Made by a program: the position numbers and the translations under genes. From the NCBI GenBank assembly GCA_033558025.1, contig JAUCEF010000004.1, positions 2,604,001 through 2,668,000 on the forward strand: a stretch of DNA of 64,000 nt, given 5' to 3'. This DNA is from Phytophthora sp. 'mugwort'. Taxonomy: Eukaryota; Oomycota; Peronosporomycetes; Peronosporales; Peronosporaceae. Below the pieces are notes generated by a model. That model was not told the origin of the DNA, ran no database searches, and saw nothing but the letters and a program-made list of their open reading frames with translations. Positions 53,170 through 63,784 of the stretch are shown here, one piece after another (positions within the stretch are counted from its first letter, which is position 1; each line of letters begins with the position of its first letter).

Positions 53170-53901
53170 CTTCACATAGAGAGATGGAGGCGAGAACAAA
53201 CTAACAGGTGTGCTGCCGTCAGTAGCAGATGTCGTCGAGGGGCCATCGCGCAGCCTCGATTTGCTTGAGTCCGAACTCGCTGTGGCTGATGCCACAGACG
53301 ATTGCTTTCAGAGTTCTTAAGTATTCCAATCAAGCACGGGCTTGTACCTCTCTTCATCCAGGAGATGCCAGGATGATATCAAAACGATAATCCATATCGA
53401 GTATTGTGTACATATCACCTGACACGAACTCTCCGCAGCGTGTGGCCAGCGTGGTCACACGCTTGGGATGGCGTACGATCGTTCCTGTAACCAGTCACAC
53501 CAATTGCTTCTGTCCAGGGTACTCGGTTACCCTGGGCATGTCTTCAAGTGTCGACAAGACGCTACTCCGAATGAATCTTTTGGGGGCGACTGTGTCGAAC
53601 CCGGCGTGCAGAGGCTTCTTAGGCCTCTACCCACACATCCACCGCGATGAGATCACGAGTGTTCTCATCGGAACTACGCGCCGAGCCCAGCTGCATTGGA
53701 AATGCATCCTGTGGGCCATAGATCAACTAATCTGCGGCGTCCGCACCAGTTGCTGCTTCCCCAGGAGGCAGCCCCTTTTCTGCTGGCTTTGTACGTTTTT
53801 GGAGTTGCCGTACTGGTTCGCTCTCGAACCAGATGAAACAGCCTTTGGTGCGAGGCATTCGTAAGCCATGTGTCCTTGCGTTGGCAACGACGATAAGTCA
53901 A
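53170..53901 (-). pseudogene. Zinc knuckle and protease of the third Gypsy
   Basis: 53674-53901 starts with YRRCQRKDTWLTNASHQ, a frame-shifted CCHC knuckle. Around 53450-53530 the minus strand reads LVTGTIVRTP-like sequence (here TGTIVRHPKRV), and near 53340-53400 ILDMDYRFDIILA-type sequence appears in pieces, both typical of the retroviral-like protease region. Confidence 0.5.
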
Positions 53902-54108
53902 GCGTGACTTGTCAACCGATCGGCGGGGCCCCGACGTCCAAGTAAAGGAAGCAGCAAGATGATCTTCATCTTGCTCGTGGCGTCATTTGCCTCAACAGAC
54001 AACAAGTCCATCGGCTCGAGGCCGCTGGACATCGATGGCTGCCAGTGGTATACTTGGTCACCACCACTGGATCGAGCATTGTTCGAGCCATACTTCGCTT
54101 GCTGTAAG

Positions 54109-54860
54109 CTAAAGGATTCTTGCAGCGCGAGCGAGACTCAAGTGATTGAGGGTATTCTCTGTAAATGTCTTTACAGGACCGTCATTGAGTCCCTTCATGA
54201 AGACATTGATCTGGGTGGCCATGTCAACGGGGTTCCCGACTATGCACGATGCGAGGTATCGCACGTGCTGGGTGTAGTCGTGAATGCTGTACTTGCCCTG
54301 TTGAGCGGACAAGAACTGCGAGCGAAAACGGAATTCCGTCTTCGGAGGTTCGAATGTTTCACATAGTTATCTCTAGAGAGACTCAAGAGTGGGGAAAGCG
54401 GAAGGTTGGCCAATAGGCTTGCCGTAGGCCCAACTCTTCGCATGGCCCGCAAGGTTCGACATTGCGAAGCCCACTTGCTGAGCAGGTTCGGTGATCAAAC
54501 CAGTCTCAATGGCCGCACCCACTTCCGCGAACCAACGCAAAAGTGGTTTCTTCTCGGACCATCATACTTCGATATGAAAAGCTTCACCGGACGCCGACGA
54601 GGTTCCGCTGAGCGGGGCACAAGGTGATGCTGCTCCTCAGCGACCTTCTCGTGGCGGTAGAATCCGGCGATGGTATCGTATTGAACTTTGGGCGGTAGTG
54701 TCCGAAGGATGGAGAAGACAGCACCTTCTCCGATAACCGCGCCCATACGGCGAAGAATCTCCCACTCAATATCGCTCAAGTGGGGACAGTCTTCTCGCTG
54801 AACGTGAGAAGACTCCATCGAGGCGGCCATTACTTCGGCAAACGCTCCGTCGAAAGGCAT
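54109..54860 (-). pseudogene. Gag of the third Gypsy
   Basis: 54495-54860 ends RRPVKLFISKYDGPRRNHFC, the usual gag entry (KL.ISKY.G). 54109-54312 reads GKYSIHDYTQHVRYLASCIV and DMATQINVFMKGLNDGPVKT, a strongly conserved capsid segment of Phytophthora Gypsy elements. A region with stops lies between. Confidence 0.7.
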
Positions 54861-55731
54861 TTATACGTTTGCTGACATAGTCAACAAGCGGCGTTGTTGG
54901 CTTCGGTGTAGGTTACTGGCCGGGCTACAAAATGCTACGAGGTGCAACGAAGCTGCCTCGTTACTGACGTGACCGGAGCGACGGTGGAGGAAGCGGGCTC
55001 AAGTAAAGTACTTGAGGCTTAGACGGAAGGTTTAGAACTGAATTGAATCCGTTCGCGCGAAGTTGGTGTGAGCCCTTCGCGCTAAATACTTGTAGCTAGG
55101 GTATTTACTCCACAATGCATGTCTTCGTTCCGAGGGAACGAGACATTGTGGAGAAAAGTTGTCATCGGGGCAACCTCGGCTGCACATTCAGCCTTCAAGA
55201 TGAAATATTAATGCCAGCGTGTCACCTTGGCACGTTGCCCTGCGTCGCTGGCACTGACTGCCAGGTATCAATTGTGGGAGGGGGAGTCGAGCCCCCCTAT
55301 ACTATTGGTGTCAAAAAGCGCTCAATGTACGGACACTGTGAACGGTGTATGATCATTATCCTGCTCGTGTTGCTTATGGGCCACTCGCTGGACAACACGT
55401 CGCTGAACAACTCGTCCCTTCGCCCGGCCCGGCGTGTTCGATCATGGGCCTCGAACCGGATTATACTGGTACACAAAACAGGTGCTGCAATACTCGGGCG
55501 TTCTGCCATTCTCCCGAAACCTGTCAAAACGGGTCACGTACTCTTTTTCGGCCATCAGTACTTGGAATTAGTCCGCCGCCCCTCCCTCCCCCCCCCGACT
55601 TGCAACACCCCTCTCCAGCTGGGCATGCACTTGCAATACAGTACCTATATCCAACCTCTATCCATTTTATACTACTTCAATACCACCGCTTTCATAATTG
55701 AACTCGCGTGCCCTCCGGTTTTGATGCTGTA
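54861..55731. other. Leader or LTR remains of the third Gypsy, and flank of the pogo element
   Basis: No open frame of note. It includes the hairpin listed at 55108-55153. A plus-strand open frame at 55115-55846 crosses into the pogo element and has no recognisable protein. Confidence 0.35.
55108..55153. repeat. Imperfect 46-nt hairpin
   Basis: CTCCACAAT pairs with ATTGTGGAG, GTCT with AGAC and CGTTCC with GGAACG around a GAG loop, 19 base pairs in all with a 4-nt and a 1-nt bulge. A second, weaker inverted repeat (GCCAGCG/CGCTGGC) follows at about 55213-55252. Confidence 0.6.
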
Positions 55732-57301
55732 CCGCAAAAGTCTGATAGATTGGCACCCTTCTCTAAATCACATTTGGCATGTGGCAAGGCTTTCAGAAAT
55801 TGAAGGTTATCGCTCATCGGCCAATCGGAATTGCGTATCAAGGTGATTAGACGTCAGCGGTTTTCAAAATAGGTAGACAGATTTGGCGGGAGCGTTTGGC
55901 GCCATTCGCAAATGCCTCCGCACTGCATTAAGCTTGCCCATACCATCGAATTCAAGATCAAAACAGTGGAAGCCTCCACTACGTCAGGTGAAACTCGGGT
56001 GAATTTCTGCAAGGGGGCGATATTTTTCGCGGTCTACACTTCAGTACTGGGAGCGCCAGTATGAAACAATGAAGTTAGCTGTCCGAGACAAAAAGCGTGC
56101 CAAGAAGTTGACTGTGGGTGGTAGTGGTCGCATTTCGCCGTCCATGGGTATAGAGGACGAGCTTCGTGGCTGGATCAAAGACGAGCGGCTGAGGAGAGAC
56201 CTGTGTCGATGGACTGTATTATTGCGCAGTGTATGATACTATTGCTGGATTTCATCGACGAGAAAACGGCTACCGCTAGAAAGTCGTGGTGCGGCAAGTT
56301 TATGCAGCGAAATGGGCTCACCATCCGACGCATATCGCACTCGGGTCGCAAGAAGCACGCGGAACTGCTGTCACTGCGTGATGCTTTTGCGTGCAAGGTA
56401 ACCAAGGTGCTAATAGGCCACTTCGTGGACGCTGCGACTGCAACTCCGCCGCCGTATGTGCTCTACAACATGGGCCAGACTGCTGTTTACTGTGACGTGG
56501 GTTCCAAGACGACGGTGGATTTCGCCGGCGTGACTCGCGTTCCTGCTAGTGGCGGCGTCAAGGGCAGTAATCGATGCGCGGCCGCGCTGCTTGTGTGCAG
56601 ACGGCGCATGCTGCCACCACACTTTGTGTTTGCGGGTGAGCCGGACAATGATGTGTACAATGAAGTGGAGACCTACTGTTGAGCCGGAGGTCGCCACGTT
56701 TCGGTGCAAAAGAAAGCGTGGTTCGACGAGCGCATCATGCTAGAGAGGATCGACAAGGTGTGGCAGTACGAGGTGAACGGACCCAATGTGCTCATCCTGA
56801 ACTGACTGAAAGTACACAAATGTGCCGCGGTGCGGCAACGGCTTGCTGAAATTGGTATCTACACGCTGTATGTTCCTGCCGGCTGCACGTCTGTGGCACA
56901 ACCTCTTGACGTGGGAGTCATGTCGCCTTTTAGAAGCACTGTACAAGCCCGCTACACCGCACTCTACTCAAACCGCCCACCGCCACGTAAAGCCTGGGAA
57001 CGCCGCTACGATATGTTTCAGCGCTCCACGCATGCTCTACAAACTATCAAGGCAGATACTATCGTATCTTCTTTCGTGAAGGCCGGACCATTTTTTCCTT
57101 TCGGGCCGCCGCCGAGCTCTTTCCCGGTTGTGGTGGTCTCCACCAAGGAAATAGTTATGTAAACACATAATATGTGTGGACCACATAGTTACAAAATAAG
57201 GTGGTGTAATACAAAAAGCGCACTGATTGGTTAGTTCTTGATACAGGCGAGTTCACCACTGCCAAATCTTTCAGGGTGCCAAATCTATCAGACTTTTGCG
57301 G
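55732..57301 (+). mobile_element. pogo-like DNA transposon with TIRs and TA duplication
   Basis: The ends are CCGCAAAAGTCTGATAG and its inverse, extended to about 28 bp with one gap, and both are flanked by TA, the pogo/Tc1 target duplication. The internal transposase is of the pogo/CENP-B type but broken. Size is 1570 bp. It lies in the flank of the third Gypsy fragment. Confidence 0.85.
56061..57162 (+). pseudogene. pogo transposase, inactivated
   Basis: A helix-turn-helix N-terminus (MGIEDELRGWIKDERLRRD) shifts frame at about 56200. Then come KFMQRNGLTIRRISHSGRKK, LYNMGQTAVYCDVGSKTTVD (where the family has N.DQT) and ALLVCRRRMLPPHFVFAGEP. A TGA at 56680 and another near 56802 interrupt the frame, and the second catalytic block reads LILN in place of the expected LILD. 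The C-terminus VPAGCTSVAQPLDVGVMSPF is conserved. Confidence 0.8.
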
Positions 57302-57534
57302 TACTCGCAAGAAGTCTCTTTTGCACTTCCAAGAATTTTTTCTCCACCAGAACTACCAGTAAGCTGGTCATAAACCTCAGACTTATTACACATCACTTAA
57401 GGCTTCATTTTGATAGTGCACACGCTACAGATACATTCGTGATCCCGATCCCAGTCATTTTATCAGCTGATCTTGCTTTTAGTAAGCGACGCGCCAGGTG
57501 TACTGCAGAAGATCGATATCGCCGCATTGCCGAG
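57302..57534. other. Spacer between pogo and the seven-pass membrane gene
   Basis: 233 bp holding the 3' end of the following minus-strand gene. Nothing else seen. Confidence 0.4.
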
Positions 57535-58715
57535 TTACACGACGGCGTGCGGCCTTGGGACGACAGCCTTCTTCTGGATCTTGCGGAAGGTCCACAGGAC
57601 GACCCAAATGCACATGATCTGCACAAGCACAAGAAGGAACGCAGCGATAATTAGACGCCAATTGAAACGGAGCCAGCAGGTAAGCAGGACGGTACCTGGA
57701 AGATGTGGAGCAGGTTCACGGAGCACTTGACGGTGTCGCACAGGTGGCCGTTCGCGCAGGACAGCTCGACGGGGGTGTCGCTTGTGCGGTCGATGGCCAT
57801 GTACATCTGCGCGGCCACGACGACGAGCGAGCATGTCTCCACTACAAACAGGATCTTCTTAATCTTGGAGGCGTGTCCCTCCTGCGGATGAGGCTGCCTC
57901 GCCTTGCGACTCCGCACGACTGGCGTGCCGTCCTCGTCGTCACTCATATTCAGGTCGAACGACCGATTTGACATCATGCGATCGGACTGAATACTAGGCA
58001 TGCGTAGCTTCAGCTGCCGTTCGTACTGCTGCAAGCGGCTGAGCACGCGCAAACCGTAGATGAGGAAGACCGTGCTGATGATTCCCAGCATGCAGGCGCT
58101 CACGGTGAGCTGCATGTACACCAGGCCCTGAGGGTTGAAACCCTTGGACAGGAAGAGGCACATGTCGTACAAGACCTGGAACGTCCAAACCACGGCGATA
58201 GCAATGCTTTCTAGGCACACCAGGTGTGGGGGTTTGTCAGTAATTGCGGCACCGCGCTGGATAATGGTGGCCCAATAACCCAGAGCCATAATGCTGTACA
58301 AGCGAAACGAAGTACACCAGTTAATTGTGAGGTCGGAAGAACAAACAGCGATAAACGGTTGAGGGAATACTTACTACACGGAGTAGAGGGCGGCAGTGCA
58401 GGTATCAGCGAGAAAGGCGCTGATCGGACGAGGGATGACATACCCGTAGCTAAGTGGATCTGCGCCACGGATAACCATGGTCACGGCGCCGTAGCAGCAA
58501 AACAGAAAACTGTACTGTTGGAGCAGAGCGCCCTCGTGTTTCACCGATCGCACGTACAGAATCACACTGGCTGCGACGCTGATGCCACCGAGAGCCAAGT
58601 AGATGGCCTGCACCGTGTGATACGAGCTTGGGTGGTAGGACGCGAGCGTTCGTAAGCATCCGTCCTCGGTCATTGCGAGTCCGAAGTCGCAAGTGGAATC
58701 GGTGATGTTCGCCAT
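57535..58715 (-). CDS. Seven-pass membrane protein, GPCR- or TOM1/THH1-like
   Basis: Three exons (58375-58715, 57696-58293, 57535-57618) with introns of 81 and 77 bp encode 340 residues. A short extracellular-type N-terminus with an N-glycosylation site (NITDST) precedes seven hydrophobic segments: VQAIYLALGGISVAASVILY, FLFCCYGAVTMVI, LADTCTAALYSVYIMALGYW, SIAIAVVWTFQVLYDMCLFL, LTVSACMLGIISTVFLIYGL, ILFVVETCSLVVVAAQMYMA and HIFQIMCIWVVLWTF. A long polar loop before the sixth is rich in Arg and Ser (about 225-265). The last intron has a good branch site (CTAAT) and pyrimidine tract, and joining it completes the final helix. The topology fits a GPCR-like protein or the THH1/TOM1/TOM3 family; ligand and partner are unknown. 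Confidence 0.75.
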
Positions 58716-59848
58716 GTTGTGGCGCGTTGTGCCGAGTCACGGAAATCTGTCGATGTGCGGAGATAAATATCGCTCCGCGCTAGCTGGAACCTGTTGAGTA
58801 TCGGAAAACCTGTACGCAATGAACCGAGCTGCTGAGCTGTCTGTGATCTGACACCAGAGCGTGAATAGCACAGGTTTCTTCTTTACGAGACGTACAAACA
58901 ACCAGTTTGCTTCTGCAGCGTGACCAAGCGCCTCCGCGCCGGCAGCTATCCCTAATCCAGGGCAATTATGTCCTTGAAACCACATGGACGTATGGTTTGA
59001 TCATTGCGATGGGAAGTCAGGTTAACGACCAATCCGAACGTCGGCATAAGAGTCGCGGAGTGCAAATCACAGTGCATGCTGAAAAAGCCAGATGTAGTCT
59101 TGTACCGGTCCGGTACACCGCGTGATTATTCTGTCGAGATGGCGAGTTCGTTGGTGAGTCAGTCGCCAGTACTGAGTGGCAAGTCACGAATGGCGAGACG
59201 ACACCGTCTCACTTGGTGCGGCATCCTCGATTACCTCGCGCCGGTAGGGCTCGCACCAGATTCAGAGTTTGCGAGGCACTAGATCCTCGGATGTGTCGCG
59301 CTCTAATCGAGCCCACGCGACCTGAGTCAAAAATTTGAAGAGCACTGCTCGTAAGGTCGACGCGATTGTCATTGTCGCCGTCGTCTCCCGGCAGGACGGA
59401 GCGTGCGAAAGCCGTGCCATGCAGCAGCGCAGCGATCACAGAACTGACATGGTACCTCTTGACATATTGGCACGGATGATCGATCCATCGCCATTTGGTC
59501 TTCATCGCTCCCCATGACAGTTTTGCCATCCGAAAGCTCGGTCGATAAGCAGCGATCGCTTACGTTTACGTGTAGCCATCGAACTTAGCGGATAGCCAGT
59601 CCGCTCACCATTGCTTAAGTGCGTACCAAACCCCATGTCATTCATTTGAAATGGCTGATGTGGTCCACTTTTGCGTCAAAAATAACATTCTCTCCCCAGG
59701 GAAGCCGGCGCATTCTATTCCTGTCGCCACCAACTTTAGCTCATCTCCTCGTGGGCCTCAAGCAAAAGGTGCGCGACCTCTGGAACCAGTCGAGAATAGG
59801 TTGCCGACCTCACTAACCATCGTTGCTTTCCTTTCCAATCGAGACAAG
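58716..59848. other. Divergent region between two membrane-protein genes
   Basis: 1.13 kb with no supported gene. It holds the promoters of the seven-pass gene and of the COPI-associated gene. TCACTAACCATCGTTGCT at about 59809-59826, 23-40 bp before the latter's start, is initiator-like but imperfect. Confidence 0.4.
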
Positions 59849-60475
59849 ATGATGAACACGACGAGCATAACCATAAACACGGACAGCATGGGTGGAGATA
59901 TGGCGCCCGCCGCGCCGCCCAAGCGCAACTTTATCCAGAAGGTGAACGACGTGAACAAGATGGAGCTGCCTAAGCTGCTGCGCTACATGCGACTGGGCAA
60001 TGTGGTTTGCTCCATCCTTCAGATCATCGCCGGCATCGTGGGCATCACGTCCTTTATCACGCTCAACATCACGGGCACGCTCGTGTCAATCTACGTCATC
60101 ATGTTCGGCATCCTGTTCCTGCTCTTCGAGTGCCGCCTATCGCGCATGGAGACGGCCATCCGCTCCAACTTTGGCTTCCTCTACAGCTACAAGGGCCGCG
60201 CCGCCTTCATCTTCTTCATCGGCTTCCTGGATTTCGGCATCGGCTCCGCACTCGCCACCATTGCCGGTGTCCTCATGTGCTTCAACGCTTTCATCAACCT
60301 GTTGGTCATGTGCCGCCACCCACAGTTCAAGTCAACGCTCAGCGCCGACGCGGACCCAACGGCCGGGTACACCTCGGGTAGCCAGGAGGCCGCCAGCTTC
60401 ATGAGCAAGAACCCGGAGCTCGCGGCCAAGGCCGGACAGTACGCCTTCCAGCAGGCGGCTAATACGCGCCACTAA
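59849..60475 (+). CDS. COPI-associated membrane protein
   Basis: Single exon, 208 residues. The hydrophilic N-terminus (about 45 residues) is followed by four hydrophobic segments: VVCSILQIIAGIVGITSFI, GTLVSIYVIMFGILFLLFEC, AAFIFFIGFLDFGIGSALAT and AGVLMCFNAFINLLVMC. FGFLYSYKGRAAFIFFIG between segments two and three matches the conserved loop of the COPI-associated family (PF08507), thought to work in Golgi vesicle traffic. The tail is polar and Ala-rich. Of two adjacent Met codons (59849 and 59852) the first is used here. An upstream in-frame Met at 59651 gives no family similarity. Confidence 0.8.
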   Translation: MMNTTSITINTDSMGGDMAPAAPPKRNFIQKVNDVNKMELPKLLRYMRLGNVVCSILQIIAGIVGITSFITLNITGTLVSIYVIMFGILFLLFECRLSRMETAIRSNFGFLYSYKGRAAFIFFIGFLDFGIGSALATIAGVLMCFNAFINLLVMCRHPQFKSTLSADADPTAGYTSGSQEAASFMSKNPELAAKAGQYAFQQAANTRH

Positions 60476-61079
60476 GCGATGGGGCTTGCTTGCAGATATC
60501 ACAACCAGGTGTCTGACTTGCCACTCGGCTATATTCCTAAGCTAATTCCATTTCTTTTTTTTTAAATACTGCGGGTATATAATACATTACGCAAAACTTT
60601 CATGTAATGATATGCAGGAACTCGGATATATCATTTCGAGGTTGTTGCGATCTTTGATCTATGAATGTCGTTCGACCTGTGCTTGTAGTAATATGCGCAG
60701 TTCATTTCAGTACGGAGTTATATACCAAATGCTACCCTCAGTATTCGATTTGGCTTCATTATCGCTCCTCCGCCTTTCAATTTATGTTTTATTCTTTGCT
60801 GCCAAGGATGTTCGGCTTCTAAGTTAGTGAGAGTTGAATTTGCTTAGTGAGAGTTGAAGGGTTTGCTTTGTGGAATACGGTATGCGTCCGCTGTTATGCG
60901 CTAACGTTGCGGATTTCAGAGTTTGCGAGGTAGCCCACATACAGAAAAGGCACATTTGGCTGGCGGACAAATATACGAACAGAAAGGCTAATTTGCATCT
61001 CATACGAAATCTTATATTACGTGATGATTAATAGGAGTTTCCACAATCTTTGGGGGTCAACTGAACAATTACATTAATG
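60476..61079. other. AT-rich downstream region
   Basis: No supported gene. TTAGTGAGAGTTGAA occurs twice in tandem at 60822-60836 and 60843-60857, separated by a few bases. Confidence 0.4.
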
Positions 61080-62190
61080 TAGCTTATGCAATGGCCATCA
61101 GCTAAATACGATAAGGGAACGAGGAGAGGTGGGTCTTTCTTGAGCTTCCCGCGTGTTCTTCTGAAACTGAAGTGAGGAGGAGCTCCAAACGCGGGGTTGA
61201 GTAGCTGCGTCTGCTCGAGAAGCTCTGGAATGGATGAGTAGCCGTCGGCGTCAACGAGGAGCGGGTCTAGCGCGCGGGCGATTACACAGTCATAGCGATA
61301 ACGGTCACGTCACAATAAGGTGACGAGGTCTTCTTGGGGTGGGCTGGTGGCGTCATTGGCATCGACCGAGTGATTGTCCGCCTTGCCACCCAGCCACATC
61401 ATGGTATCGTGGGCACCGTTCTCGTACTTGGCCAAGAAACCTTAATATCCGAACTCCTCTATGTTGAGACTGCGGAACTTGATCCTGGCGATAACGGCGT
61501 CAGCTTCTGCTTGCGGCGCACATCCGACTTGGTGGTGGGTGCATACTGTACAGTGCACAGTCAAAGAATAGGCGACGAAAGCCATCCAAAAGCGCCAGTG
61601 CGTGAGGTGAAGGGTCTTGTGCTGCGTTGCCAAACCCGTTTCGATCTCCATGGGTATGCGATGCGGAACGGTTCTTTGCCTCTGCGTGGGCTGCCTGCTG
61701 AATCTGGGCAATACATTTCCTGATTTGGTCGGAGTGTCGTCGGGCAAGTGGAAGTCGAAAGTGAGTTGCAGAACGGTCTTCTTTTTCCTGGTGGCAATCT
61801 TCTGTTTCTTCACGGGAGGATACTTGACCTTGGTGCCGCTGCGTGTCGCCGGGCGCTGGATCAAGCGCGCCTGGGCCACAGACGGCGTAAAAGTGGGATG
61901 CTTAGGGGCCTCGCCCTTGACCATCGAAGCGGGCGGAGGCAGCAGTACCACTGGGCTTGCAAGGAATCCTTGCTTGTCTTCGAGTACGGAAGCAACTAGT
62001 TCGTCAAGGGCTTCAAGCCCTGTTGATGCTCCATCGGCCACGAGGCGTTCTCAGACCTCCGAGCACATGGCAATTTGGGTCAAGAGGGAGTGGTCGGGGT
62101 CGGTGTGCTCGTCTCCTCGTCTAGGAGGACGCGGAGATGGTCGATGGCCTCTTCATAGGCGGAAGGCTTCTTAGGCAATGACTTGGTCAT
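61080..62190 (-). pseudogene. Coding remnant of unknown family with internal stops
   Basis: Starting at 62190 the minus strand reads MTKSLPKKPSAYEEAIDHLR, loses frame, then runs open for 200 codons (62041-61442) with a Lys/Arg-rich block (KYPPVKKQKIATRKKKTVLQ). A TAA ends it, but the same frame continues as FLAKYENGAHDTMMWLGGKA, and after a TGA as DPLLVDADGYSSIPELLEQT. The steady codon-like composition through at least two stops shows a once-functional protein of about 350 residues. I do not recognise the family; an element gag is possible. Confidence 0.5.
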
Positions 62191-62432
62191 GGCTGGAGAA
62201 CGTGAGGCATGTTGGAGGAATTGCTGACTGAGAAGAATTCGGGAATGGTGGGACTCTCTTCAGATGATGTGTTCTGATCACGGTCCTTTTCTCGACGGTC
62301 GGCTATGACGCCATCAGTTCCCTCCGTAAAGAAATCTGTACCTCGTCGTCGGGATCGCGATCTGACGGTCACTGAGCCTCTGCAGGGGTCGGCCGCCCGA
62401 CTGTTCTCGGCTACCAGTCTATTCATCTGCAC
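62187..62432 (-). pseudogene. Possible upstream part of the same remnant
   Basis: An 81-codon basic frame (SVTVRSRSRRRGTDFFTEGT) ends exactly at the start of the preceding remnant, in a different frame. It may be an earlier exon or low-complexity N-terminus; it may also be chance. Confidence 0.25.
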
Positions 62433-63784
62433 GTGGGCTGCGCTCGCCCAGTCATGCGTCTGTCGATACCGACGGTACGTGAGGGGACCAACCGTGCAGG
62501 GCTAACACCGCCGGACCAGACTGAGGAAAAGCTTCGAGGCCTTGTTGGTTACGCATATGGTCGTGTTGGTGGCGAGTCGAAGGCATCAAAAAAGGGTTGG
62601 GTCGACTTCTGTTTAAATGGCTAGATGCCATTCACGAGTATTGGTGCGTGTTCTTACCAAACACGGTGGAGCTCCCCTGGCAATCGGCGGTGCGGTACGT
62701 AACTGGAGTGAAAGCTGACGGTTAACCGTGCTTGGCTCGTCGGACAAGCGTTCTGGACGGTCGTATCGTTAGTGACGTACTCCACATTCTATGGAGTGCT
62801 GTACCCATACGAACTAATGGAGTAGGCTTGTCGAGGACTATCGGGGGGGGGGGGGGGTATGCTTTGGTGGTTGCTATCAACTATCCATTTGTCGATTTTG
62901 ACAGAACGGTTAGCTACGACGGCCTAGCGGTGAGTCAGGCCTTGCCGGGCTTCAATTTGACCATATTGGTGGTAGGTTTCACCAATCGTTGCTGGCGATT
63001 GTATGAAACGTCTACTTGCGGGCGTACGCCCACAAGACGACCGGTGATGCTTATGCTGCTTGGTGCAAAGCAGTTGAGGAACAAGAGCACGCGGGACGGC
63101 TCAGTGAAGCGTTCTGGAGGATGGGCGGAGGAGGAAACCGTCCCCGCAAACTGTTCCGAGTCAAAGTCAAAGGCTGCGGAACAGCGTGAATTGCGTGCCA
63201 TGATGGAAGCAAGCCGTTCCGAAGAAGCCCGCCGTACGGCCCATGCTCGTCGAGGACAAAGGGCTTCGGTCGGGAAGGATGTCCCGAGTCCAGACGGAGG
63301 TTACCGTCTGGGTCGGTCTGGATCACGGCTTGCGCGACGGTCCACGGTTGAAGAACTGGTCGACACCTATTGGCCCGAGGATGTGCTCTACGGTAAGCGA
63401 GTCGGGTCTGGCCTACACCAACCTCCACTATACCGTCAGCCCGGGTCGGGTTGGGCAACGGTCTACGTCTCGTCCCTGTTCCCGGTTGAGAGGGACTGCG
63501 GTCATTTGTCAAGTAGCGGCGAGGACGGAGGTCATAGAGGTAAGTGCTGACGACGGACGGTCTGTGCGGACGGAACGGTCGAAGGGGTGACAAGTGCCTC
63601 ACCCGTGGGATGGAGACGGGCGGCTAAGGTCATGAAGGATGGCGTGCGGACTCATGAGTTGAGAGAGCGGGGCCTCACCGCCTAGGTTTGAGTTAGTCAG
63701 TCGTAAATATACCCGGTGAATAACAACTTGAGTTTTATATTCGACTTTGTTAGTTTGTTTGTTCTTTGAGCCCTACAAGCCTGT
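62433..63784. other. Unassigned stretch with a 272-codon open frame
   Basis: A plus-strand frame at 62732-63550 is open across a run of 15 G residues (62843-62857) and continues with a charged region (SKSKAAEQRELRAMMEASRS). I recognise nothing in it, and the opposite strand is open for 184 codons in the same place, so neither is called as a gene. Confidence 0.3.

Larger units (their letters stand above)
52729..54860 (-). mobile_element. Third Gypsy fragment: gag, zinc knuckle and protease
   Basis: Minus-strand coding traces run from 54860 down to the LTR at 52728, which cut the element before its reverse transcriptase. Gag, a zinc knuckle and a protease are recognisable but all are shifted. 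The sequence does not share the GATC bias of the neighbouring family, so it is a different element. Confidence 0.65.

Noticed and set aside
57651..57834. A frameshift within the seven-pass gene, with the last helix read in another frame
   Set aside because: A canonical intron (57619-57695) with branch site and pyrimidine tract restores a single frame, so no frameshift is needed.
59210..59330. Possible tRNA or SINE around GGTAGGGCTCGCACCAGA
   Set aside because: No consistent D or T arms could be paired on either strand and no good B box exists.
59263..60934. 16-bp repeat TTCAGAGTTTGCGAGG at about 59263 and 60918
   Set aside because: A single shared 16-mer in 64 kb is near chance level and nothing else in the flanks matches.
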